DNA of 11,649 bases from Acidobacteriota bacterium (GTDB lineage: Bacteria > Acidobacteriota > Terriglobia > Acidiferrales > UBA7541): NCBI GenBank assembly GCA_003224075.1, contig QHYF01000171.1:1-11649 (forward strand). Direction: 5' to 3'. Below are positions 1-5,241 of this stretch, in pieces. Each line of letters opens with the position of its first letter. Position 1 is the stretch's first letter. A program made the translations under genes and the position numbers. The notes beneath the pieces were generated by a model. It was not told where the DNA came from, made no database searches, and worked only from the letters and a program-made list of their open reading frames with translations.

Positions 1-635
1 TCCGCGCACTGGCCTGCCGCAAGTTGATCCAACCCAATCTTCCCAATCATCGGCGCAAGAACGCTTGAAACCGACTGGATCCTTTCTCCACGCTTCTCCC
101 GATCTTTCCACGCCGCCTCCGCGAGCATCTGCGCGGCATCGGGCGAAACCCATGCCATCGGTCCGCCCGTCGCAAGCTCTGTCGCCGTCTCAACAAATTT
201 CGCCGGCCCGATTACCATTTCCTCTCCCACGCGCGCAAATCCTGCCCCTTTCCGTTGAAAAACCGCCCCGAACACCTGCCCGCGCCGTGCGTCCGCAAAC
301 GCGGCCACAAACGGTTTGCCATCAGTCGATTGCGCCGCCAGTGCTTCCAGCCGGGAAACCGCCGCCACCCGCTTCCCGTACACTTCGCTCCACGCCTTGA
401 CCGTCGTTAATCCCACGCGCAGCCCCGTGAACGTGCCCGGTCCGGCCGCCACCGCATAAGCATCCACGTCCCGCATCCCCAGACCTCCAGCATCTAACAC
501 CTTTCCAACCGCCGGCAGCAGCCACGACGAATAATCCTCCGTCGAATCATGCACGGCAACCTGCACAACCTTGCCTTCTCTTAGCAAAGCAACGCTCCCT
601 CTCGAATCGCACGTATCTATCGCCAGGACAATCAC
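1..635 (-). CDS. tsaB: tRNA t6A biosynthesis protein TsaB (3' end outside window)
   Basis: TsaB is the non-catalytic partner of TsaD in the complex that puts threonylcarbamoyl on A37 of ANN-decoding tRNAs, in the cytoplasm. Reading from a GTG at 635 gives VIVLAIDTCDSRGSVALL, the usual ASKHA-fold opening, followed near residues 69-84 by the family signature GPGTFTGLRVGLTTVK. Only about 211 codons are present and no stop is reached, so a short C-terminal part lies beyond the left edge; typical TsaB is roughly 220-240 residues. GTG is chosen because upstream ATGs are out of frame and a TAG lies four codons upstream in frame. No Shine-Dalgarno sequence is visible. The gene is divergent from the carD-type gene. 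tsaD, its functional partner, is also in the window (7598-8725) but not adjacent. The identification is firm. Confidence 0.93.
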   Translation of the reverse strand, partial: MIVLAIDTCDSRGSVALLREGKVVQVAVHDSTEDYSSWLLPAVGKVLDAGGLGMRDVDAYAVAAGPGTFTGLRVGLTTVKAWSEVYGKRVAAVSRLEALAAQSTDGKPFVAAFADARRGQVFGAVFQRKGAGFARVGEEMVIGPAKFVETATELATGGPMAWVSPDAAQMLAEAAWKDREKRGERIQSVSSVLAPMIGKIGLDQLAAGQCA

Positions 636-641
636 ATCCGC

Positions 642-647
642 ATTCTA
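642..647 (-). promoter_or_regulatory. Putative -10 box of tsaB (leaderless type)
   Basis: TAGAAT on the - strand ends 6 nt before the GTG start of tsaB. A transcript would begin at or next to the start codon, which fits the missing ribosome-binding site. No convincing -35 box is seen at 16-18 nt. Confidence 0.4.
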
Positions 648-850
648 CCGTACTCCGTCAATGCCCGTGGATTTCCCCTCCACCCTCGCCTGACCCCCGC
701 AAAACTTTCAGAACAAATTGCGCATTTACTACCGGTCCGCTTCCGTTAATCGCACCATCGCAATGGCAGGACTAGAACCCCCGGCACAGCAATTTCGCTG
801 CCAAATTAGTACCTAATTTTCCCTAACCTCTTCATTCCACTGGATATATC

Positions 851-879
851 TTGACTCTTGCGGCACAATCCGCTATATT
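851..879 (+). promoter_or_regulatory. Promoter of the carD/cdnL-type gene
   Basis: TTGACT (851-856), a 17-nt spacer and TATATT (874-879) make a near-consensus sigma-70-type promoter. Transcription would start near 886, leaving about 25 nt before the ATG at 911. This also rules out a TTG start at 851, which would place the promoter inside the coding region. Confidence 0.75.
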
Positions 880-910
880 TCTTCTGCATCTCCTGGGGGC
901 AATCCAAATT

Positions 911-1432
911 ATGGACTATAAGATCGGCGACAAGGTCGTTTACCCGAATCATGGTGTGGGCATTGTTGAGCAGATCAGCTACGGAGTTTTGAACGGCAGA
1001 ACCGAACGTTACTTCATGATCCGCATTGTTTCCAGCGGCTTGCGTGTCATGGTCCCGCAGTCAAACGCAATGACCGTTGGCCTTCGTTCCGTCATTCGTT
1101 CCAATGAATCCAGCAAAGTCCTGGGCTTTCTCGAAACAGGTAAACTCAACTCTCATCACGACTGGAAACACCGCTTCAAGGAAAACTCCGAGCGCATGCG
1201 CACCGGGTCCCTCCTCGAAGTCGCCGTCGTCCTCAAGAGCCTCGTTTCCCTCAGCCGCAGCAAGCCCCTTTCCTTCCGCGAAAAGAAAATGCTCGAACGC
1301 GCGAAGTATCTTCTCGTCAGCGAAATGGCAACTTCACGCAATACTTCTCCGGAGAGCGCCGAAGCCGTCGTGGTGAAGTCTCTCGCCAAGGCCAAGCTGC
1401 AGTTCCCCGTCATGACCGAAAAATTCGAATAG
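911..1432 (+). CDS. CarD/CdnL-family RNA polymerase-binding transcription factor
   Basis: Predicted 173-residue CarD/CdnL/TRCF-family regulator, which binds the RNA polymerase beta subunit and stabilises open promoter complexes, often at rRNA promoters. The N-terminal Tudor-like RNAP-interaction domain is clear (MDYKIGDKVVYPNHGVGIVE, residues 1-20; RYFMIRI and LRVMVP follow at about 33-49). The C-terminal helical DNA-binding part has the family pattern DWKHRFKENSERMRTGSLLE and then SFREKKMLERAKYLLVSE. W85 sits where the family has the tryptophan that wedges into the upstream edge of the transcription bubble. About 35 extra residues after LLVSE are low in conserved features. The ATG at 911 is preferred over upstream TTG because the promoter lies at 851-879 and the family starts here; GGGGG at 895-899 is a weak ribosome-binding site. 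A strong terminator follows, so the gene is monocistronic. Confidence 0.93.
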   Translation: MDYKIGDKVVYPNHGVGIVEQISYGVLNGRTERYFMIRIVSSGLRVMVPQSNAMTVGLRSVIRSNESSKVLGFLETGKLNSHHDWKHRFKENSERMRTGSLLEVAVVLKSLVSLSRSKPLSFREKKMLERAKYLLVSEMATSRNTSPESAEAVVVKSLAKAKLQFPVMTEKFE

Positions 1433-1464
1433 CCCTTGCCGCCTCCGCGGCGCTTCCTTCCCCG

Positions 1465-1498
1465 GCGGGCAGCTTTTTCCAAGCTGCCCGCTTTTTCT
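1465..1498 (+). terminator. Rho-independent terminator of the carD-type gene
   Basis: A perfect 11-bp stem (1465-1475 with 1481-1491, arms GCGGGCAGCTT / AAGCTGCCCGC) with a 5-nt loop is followed by TTTTTCTTC. It lies 33 nt after the carD-type stop codon. There is no T-run on the opposite strand, so it acts on the + strand only. Confidence 0.9.
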
Positions 1499-1549
1499 TC
1501 TGCGGCGCAGATGCGAGGTCCAGCTGCTGAGCTTCCCTCGCCCACTTAT

Positions 1550-2023
1550 TCAACATGAAGGTCGTGGATAGCTGCGAGGGCTCCGAGCGTGTGTTTGCCC
1601 CAGTGCGCATAGCGAATCACGGTCGGGCGCACCCGCCTGCAAGATAAGAAGGGCATCCTTCAAGTCGGAGTAAATCTCTGAGATATCCCCAGCCAGGCTT
1701 CCCTGCACAAGGTCGCACTTGTCCGTCGAGTCGAATACGGTCCAATATCCATCATGCGAACCGATCTTCTCCCTTAGAGAATTAAAGAGCGTCCCCCACT
1801 CTTGCGTGCGAAACGGCGCGTCATTTGTTTCCGGGGTGTCTGGCTCAACCAAGGGCAACCGAAGGGCACTTGCATAAACCTCAGCAAGAGAATTGCCGAC
1901 TTTCGCTAGGAAGCTTTCTCTGGGGAAGTTAGCGGATGTTTCCACAGTTCCGACAAATTCAAGCACCGCTTGCCGAAATCGGCTTAGTGTCCGTTCCAAT
2001 TCGTTGTCCATTTTGAAGTCCAT
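1550..2023 (-). CDS. DUF5063-like hypothetical protein, 3' end apparently frameshifted
   Basis: A small helical protein without signal peptide or membrane segment. The core (FVGTVETSANFPRESFLAKVGNS, then GYWTVFD around residue 109 and GDISEIYSDLKDALLILQAG) resembles the DUF5063 family as I remember it; no function is known. As it stands the ORF ends at 1550 with an arginine/proline/serine-rich tail unlike the family. The neighbouring frame, entered by skipping one base near GGG 1625-1627, instead gives VIRYAHWGKHTLGALAAIHDLHVE and a TAA at 1546, which is the type of C-terminus expected (W-G-x-H then a helix ending in LH). The ATG at 2023 lies 4 nt after the pxpA stop, so the two are probably cotranscribed; ATG 2011 is an alternative start. 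Family assignment is moderate; the frameshift reading is well supported by the peptide pattern. Confidence 0.6.
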   Translation of the reverse strand: MDFKMDNELERTLSRFRQAVLEFVGTVETSANFPRESFLAKVGNSLAEVYASALRLPLVEPDTPETNDAPFRTQEWGTLFNSLREKIGSHDGYWTVFDSTDKCDLVQGSLAGDISEIYSDLKDALLILQAGAPDRDSLCALGQTHARSPRSYPRPSC

Positions 2024-2027
2024 TTTC

Positions 2028-2801
2028 TCAAGCCGGGGAAAGCGCACAAACCGTGACGCCCGCTTCGTGCAGCGTCCACGCCACCGTCGCCGCAATCTGC
2101 GGTGCGCCGGGAGTGTCCCCATGAATGCAGATCGTTTGCGCGTCAACCGCGACTTCGCTCCCGTCGCGCGCGATCACCTTCCGTTGTTCAACAATATTTA
2201 ACGCCTGCTTTGCCGCCTCTTCGGGATCGCGGATCAGCGCATCCTCAAATTTCCGAGACCGCAGAGTTCCATCCGGCTCGTACCGCCGGTCCGCGAACGC
2301 TTCCGCCGCCACGGCAAAGCCCGCCTCCCGAAAGACATCCAGCATCGGCGAGCCGGCCAGCCCCGCCAGCACGACATCCCGGCTCCATCGAGCGACGCCT
2401 TTGGCAATCGCCTCCGCCAGCTCCCGATTGCGCACCGCCTGATTGTAAAGCGCCCCGTGCGGCTTGACGTGCGCCAATCGGGCCCCGCACGCGGCGGCAA
2501 TCTCGGCCAGCGCCCGCACTTGTTCGAACACGGAATCCGCGATCGTCTCCGCCGACAGTTTCAACTCCAGCCGCCCGAAATTCGCGCGGTCTGGGTACCC
2601 CGGATGCGCTCCAATCGCCACTCCCGCTCGCAGGGCTTGCTCGATGGTCGTTCGCATCGTGTGTTCGTCGCCCGCATGGCCGCCGCAGGCTACGTTGGCC
2701 GAAGTGATCGACCGCAGAAGCGCCTCCTGCGTGCCGTCGGCGATCGCTTCGGGCAGCTCGCCCATGTCGCAATTTAAGTCGATGCGGATCAGGCTTTCCA
2801 T
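2028..2801 (-). CDS. pxpA: 5-oxoprolinase subunit A (LamB/YcsF family)
   Basis: PxpA acts with PxpB and PxpC to hydrolyse 5-oxoproline (pyroglutamate) to glutamate using ATP, a metabolite-repair and salvage reaction in the cytoplasm. The 257-residue product has full family length and the expected motifs in order: DLNCDMGE (8-15), SANVACGGHAGD (34-45), GAHPGYPD (63-70), HVKPHGALYNQ (about 111-121), EAFADRRYEPDG (about 167-178) and ICIHGDTPGA (about 225-234). The gene is intact. It is followed 4 nt later by the DUF5063-like gene. Its partners pxpB and pxpC lie on the same strand but about 2.4 kb away, beyond the REP/RAYT/HNH island and a terminator. A REP hairpin begins only about 15 nt upstream of the ATG. 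I see neither a Shine-Dalgarno sequence nor a promoter there, so expression probably relies on read-through from upstream. Confidence 0.95.
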   Translation of the reverse strand: MESLIRIDLNCDMGELPEAIADGTQEALLRSITSANVACGGHAGDEHTMRTTIEQALRAGVAIGAHPGYPDRANFGRLELKLSAETIADSVFEQVRALAEIAAACGARLAHVKPHGALYNQAVRNRELAEAIAKGVARWSRDVVLAGLAGSPMLDVFREAGFAVAAEAFADRRYEPDGTLRSRKFEDALIRDPEEAAKQALNIVEQRKVIARDGSEVAVDAQTICIHGDTPGAPQIAATVAWTLHEAGVTVCALSPA

Positions 2802-2815
2802 ATTTGGACCGCTTG

Positions 2816-3342
2816 TGTAGCGGCGGGTTTACCCCGCCGCTGGCAGCGGCGTAAAGCCGCTGCTACACGACGAGAGCCACCGAGCAGCGGCGTAAAGCCG
2901 CTGCTACACGACGAGAGCCACCGAGCAGGCGGCGTAAAGCCCGCTGCTACACGACGAGAGCCACCGAGCAGCGGCGTAAAGCCGCTGCTACACCACGAGA
3001 GCCACCGAGCAGCGGCGTAAAGCTGCTGCTACACCACAAGAGCCACCGAGCAGCGGCGTAAAGCCCGCTGCTACACGACGAGAGCCACCGAGCAGCGGCG
3101 TAAAGCCGCTGCTACACGACGAGAGCCACCGAGCAGCGGCGTAAAGCCCGCTGCTACACCACAAGAGCCACCGAGCAGCGGCGTAAAGCCGCTGCTACAC
3201 CACAAGAGCCACCGAGCAGCGGCGTAAAGCCGCTGCTACACGACGAGAGCCACCGAGCAGCGGACGTAAAGCCGCTGCTACACGACGAGAGCCACCGAGC
3301 AGCGGACGTAAAGCCTGCCTGCGCAGGCAGGCCGCTGCTACA
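2816..3342 (+). repeat. REP hairpin array 1 (12 tandem units plus a head REP)
   Basis: A head REP, GTAG plus the hairpin CGGCGGG-TTTA-CCCGCCG on the + strand (about 2817-2838), is followed by twelve hairpins in the opposite orientation. They start at 2843, 2884, 2925, 2968, 3009, 3050, 3092, 3133, 3175, 3216, 3257 and 3299, a 41-43-bp period. Each has 9-bp arms AGCAGCGGC / GCCGCTGCT around GTAAA, then a near-constant linker (CGACGAGAGCCACCG with CCACGAG and CCACAAG variants). Read on the - strand each unit is GTAG followed by the hairpin, the REP layout that RAYT enzymes recognise. Differences are single substitutions and 1-bp insertions in the arms. The last unit ends inside the RAYT stop codon. 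Confidence 0.93.
3313..3332. repeat. 20-bp perfect palindrome nested in the last REP unit
   Basis: Arms GCCTGCCTGC / GCAGGCAGGC, with no spacer, replace part of the right arm of unit 12. It looks like a small hairpin inserted into, or extruded from, the REP stem. The same insertion is absent from all other units. Confidence 0.8.
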
Positions 3343-3847
3343 AAGGTCTTTTCCACTGGGGCACGAAAGTTGCCGAAGCATTTCCCAGCTTCTTCCAGTC
3401 AACCACGAAGGATCCGCTGAACGGCCAGTCGTGGGCGTCCGAGGCCAATTCGGAGCGAACTGGATTTTCGAAAATGTAGGCCGCCGCGGCATCGAAACTC
3501 TCGCCGGAACGAAGAATGTGGTCGTAATAGTCGCGCTGCCAGAGATTGCGTATCCCCAGGGCGCGAACATGGGCAGCAGACGCGCCCTTGAATGCCCGTA
3601 CGGCTTTTGCAAGATCAGGTGTGTCAGTCATTGCGACCGCTAGAACGTGACAGTGATCAGGCATGAAGCAGTAGGCGTATATGGAAAATCCCTGACTGCG
3701 AAACTGAGCCAGCTCGTTAACCAACAATTCGACCAATCGCTGGTCATGGAAGAGTTTGCGGCGTTGGCTTGTGCAAATGGTAAGAAAGTAGCTGCGCGGG
3801 CCCAAATAATAGGGACGCGCAAGGCGATGCCGCGGATGTTTTTGCAT
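3338..3847 (-). CDS. REP-associated tyrosine transposase (RAYT, TnpA_REP / Y1_Tnp family)
   Basis: A 169-residue single-domain HUH/Y1 transposase-like enzyme of the type thought to cut and move single-stranded REP hairpins with a GTAG foot. Visible motifs: RPYYLGPRSYFLTICTSQRR (11-30), the histidine pair in YCFMPDHCHVLA (H65-C66-H67, the metal-binding HUH motif with Cys as central residue), and LWQRDYYDHILRSGESF (about 102-118), which carries the catalytic tyrosine (Y107 or Y108), then AAAYIFENPVRSEL. Length is normal and the reading frame intact. It is flanked on both sides by REP arrays, the usual context. Its TAG stop is formed by the terminal REP foot. The start is ATG 3847 or GTG 3850; TACAAT at 3859-3864 lies 8 nt before the GTG and no Shine-Dalgarno sequence is seen. 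Confidence 0.9.
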   Translation of the reverse strand: MQKHPRHRLARPYYLGPRSYFLTICTSQRRKLFHDQRLVELLVNELAQFRSQGFSIYAYCFMPDHCHVLAVAMTDTPDLAKAVRAFKGASAAHVRALGIRNLWQRDYYDHILRSGESFDAAAAYIFENPVRSELASDAHDWPFSGSFVVDWKKLGNASATFVPQWKRPL

Positions 3848-3858
3848 CACGTCATGGG

Positions 3859-3864
3859 ATTGTA
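3859..3864 (-). promoter_or_regulatory. Putative -10 box of the RAYT gene
   Basis: TACAAT on the - strand, 8 nt upstream of GTG 3850. It sits in a degenerate REP-like stretch (TGTAGCTTGCGGCGTAAAA on the + strand, 3861-3879). No -35 match was found. Tentative. Confidence 0.3.
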
Positions 3865-3895
3865 GCTTGCGGCGTAAAACCAGGCGAAGGAATTT

Positions 3896-4250
3896 GTGGC
3901 GGCGGGTTCATCCCGCTGTCGATGAGGCCCGGATAAAATGAGACTTGTAGCGGCGGGTTTACCCCGCCGGCGGCAGCGGCGTAATGCCGCTGCTACACGA
4001 CGAGAGCCACCGAGCAGCGGCGTAAAGCCGCTGCTACACGACGAGAGCCACCGAGCAGCGGCGTAAAGCCGCTGCTACACGACGGGTTTACCCCGCCGGC
4101 GGCAGCGGCGTAATGCCGCTGCTACACGACGAGAGCCACCGAGCAGCGGCGTAAAGCCGCTGCTACACCACGAGAGCCACCGACCAGCGGCGTAAAGCCG
4201 CTGCTACACCACGAGAGCCACCGAGCAGCGGCGTAAAGCCGCTGCTACAC
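3896..4250 (+). repeat. REP hairpin array 2 (7 units, two heads, 129-bp super-repeat)
   Basis: The same REP family as array 1. A degenerate head (3896-3918, hairpin arms decayed) and an intact GTAG head (3947-3969) on the + strand precede opposite-facing hairpin units at 3973, 4014, 4055, 4102, 4143, 4184 and 4225. Units 3973 and 4102 both have the loop variant GTAAT instead of GTAAA and each directly follows a CGGGTTTACCCCGCCG head, the second head lacking its GTAG foot. This shows that a block of about 129 bp was duplicated as a whole. The array ends 4 bp before the stop codon of the HNH gene. Confidence 0.92.
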
Positions 4251-4254
4251 GGAC

Positions 4255-4992
4255 TTACGCAGGGGCTAAAAGCCTGCGCCTCTTGTAAAAACGCGCGCTT
4301 CCCGGAATCCAGGGCTTGGGAGGCGGGAGTTTGCCGGCGACGAGGGCGTCCAGGGCGCGGAGGCGGGCGGTGAGCTCGACGACGGTCAAGCGGCGTTCGT
4401 CGTGGAGCCGACGGAGGAGGTCTGCCGCAGGAAGATCGCTCTTATGCGAGTTGCATTTCCGACAGCAGGAGACGAGGTTGCGGTAGGAATTATCCTGCAG
4501 CTCGACCAGCGGGATGACATGGTCGAGGCAGCGGGTAAGGGCGGTAAGCCGGTTCAGGCAATAAAAGCAACGGCCGCGTTCTCGCAAATGGACGGCGCGG
4601 CGCAGAGCTGGATGTTTCAGGAAGTCGAGTTCCTCGAAAGTGTCGCAGCGAATGGGACACAAGGGGCGTCGAGGAATTGGACCTGGGGGTGCGGCGGGAA
4701 CCTGCTCGGGCAAGCGGACCTCCACCACGTGGCCTGCTTTGCTGCGTTCCACGAGGCGCAAGACACCGCGGGCGATGAGGCGGCGCACGGCCCAGCGCAC
4801 GGTGTTGTGGGATAGAGCGGTACCGCGAGCGAGCCAGAGAATGGAAAACTGGAGTCGAAGCTTTCCCTCGAGGCGGCTGTGACGGAACAGATGAGAATAG
4901 ACGACACGGTCGGTGATGGACAGGCGGAGACGAGGCGCCAGGTCCTCGAATTGTTTCCACACTCGTTCGGCGCTGGGTTTTTTGGTTTTCAT
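4255..4992 (-). CDS. HNH endonuclease with N-terminal winged-helix-like domain
   Basis: A 245-residue protein with two recognisable parts. Residues 25-95 look like a winged helix (ITDRVVYSHLF, SHNTVRWAVRRLIARGVL as recognition helix region, then the wing HVVEVRLP). Residues 138-190 form a zinc-supported HNH nuclease: C142-x2-C145, D157-H158, N172, C177-x2-C180, N181 and K184. A basic tail (FYKRRRLLAPA) follows. HNH domains of this type nick or cut DNA; the target here is unknown, and restriction, homing or repair roles are all possible. ATG 4992 is chosen; an in-frame GTG at 5034 would overlap the palindrome at 5030-5049. The stop lies 4 bp from REP array 2. The gene is downstream of a promoter-terminator leader (5066-5145), so it may be attenuated. 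Whether the winged helix binds its own leader or the REP DNA is open. Confidence 0.8.
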   Translation of the reverse strand: MKTKKPSAERVWKQFEDLAPRLRLSITDRVVYSHLFRHSRLEGKLRLQFSILWLARGTALSHNTVRWAVRRLIARGVLRLVERSKAGHVVEVRLPEQVPAAPPGPIPRRPLCPIRCDTFEELDFLKHPALRRAVHLRERGRCFYCLNRLTALTRCLDHVIPLVELQDNSYRNLVSCCRKCNSHKSDLPAADLLRRLHDERRLTVVELTARLRALDALVAGKLPPPKPWIPGSARFYKRRRLLAPA

Positions 4993-5019
4993 GGTTTCGA
5001 TCCAAGGCGGGAGTTGCAG

Positions 5020-5025
5020 AGTGTA
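5020..5025 (-). promoter_or_regulatory. Possible extended -10 of the HNH gene
   Basis: TGTTACACT on the - strand (TACACT 5020-5025 preceded by TGT) would start transcription near 5013, about 20 nt before ATG 4992. There is no -35 match. It would allow expression of the HNH gene independent of the upstream terminator. Confidence 0.3.
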
Positions 5026-5029
5026 ACAG

Positions 5030-5049
5030 GGCACGGCTTTAGCCGTGCC
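5030..5049. repeat. Perfect palindromic repeat, second REP-like family
   Basis: Arms GGCACGGCT / AGCCGTGCC around TT, a 9-bp perfect hairpin. Like the large REP arrays it centres on a GGCTTTA/TAAAGCC core, but the arms differ. It lies immediately upstream of the HNH coding region and is a single copy here. Confidence 0.7.
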
Positions 5050-5065
5050 GAAAGGAAACTTGTGC

Positions 5066-5100
5066 CAAAAACAAAAACGCCCCGAGCAACGTCGGGGCGT
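5066..5100 (-). terminator. Intrinsic terminator between pxpC and the HNH gene
   Basis: A 9-bp GC-rich stem (5092-5100 with 5077-5085, arms ACGCCCCGA / TCGGGGCGT) with a 6-nt loop. On the - strand it runs into TTTTTGTTTTT, a strong intrinsic terminator; on the + strand the tail ACTTTTCT is weaker. It should stop pxpBC transcripts before the HNH gene and pxpA, and it also lies only about 11 nt after the predicted start of the promoter at 5118-5145. Confidence 0.85.
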
Positions 5101-5117
5101 ACTTTTCTACAATTCTT

Positions 5118-5145
5118 AGTATACCACATTATAAAATTTAGTCAA
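5118..5145 (-). promoter_or_regulatory. Strong promoter reading into the adjacent terminator
   Basis: TTGACT (5145-5140), a 16-nt AT-rich spacer and TGGTATACT (extended -10; TATACT 5123-5118) on the - strand. This is the best promoter match in the window after that of the carD-type gene. Transcription should begin near 5111. The terminator hairpin starts about 11 nt later, so most transcripts would be only about 45 nt long unless they read through into the HNH gene. Confidence 0.6.
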
Positions 5146-5159
5146 GGAAAATCTTGACT
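5140..5159. repeat. Inverted repeat overlapping the -35 box
   Basis: AGTCAAG / CTTGACT around GAAAAT. The left arm is the - strand TTGACT -35 box, and the right arm gives the same box on the + strand. It could be an operator for a dimeric regulator. On the + strand it is followed by T6 and could also act as a weak terminator. Confidence 0.5.
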
Positions 5160-5241
5160 TTTTTATGGCTAGGCGTCGAATGTCTGCGGTATGCCGACTG
5201 GGTCGGGATATGTGCTGCCCCTGCTACAACTTAGCCACAAA

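Larger units (their letters stand above)
2816..5049 (-). mobile_element. REPtron-like accessory island (REP arrays, RAYT, wHTH-HNH gene)
   Basis: A block bounded by REP array 1 on the left and a different palindrome (5030-5049) on the right. It contains a RAYT, a second REP array and an HNH nuclease gene, all on one strand and butted together without spacer sequence. It separates pxpBC from pxpA, genes that are normally neighbours, so it was probably acquired or grew within the operon. No long terminal inverted repeats or target-site duplication were found, and the exact limits are uncertain; the AT-rich leader up to about 5165 may also belong. Confidence 0.55.

Noticed and set aside
765..815. 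tRNA 3'-end-like segment on the - strand (GTTCTAGTCC)
   Set aside because: The T-loop lacks a purine at position 57, the stem pairs poorly and no acceptor, D or anticodon arms can be built.
2843..3342. CRISPR-like array of regularly spaced palindromic repeats
   Set aside because: The intervals between hairpins are nearly identical to each other, the repeats carry GTAG feet, and a RAYT, not cas genes, is adjacent; these are REP units.
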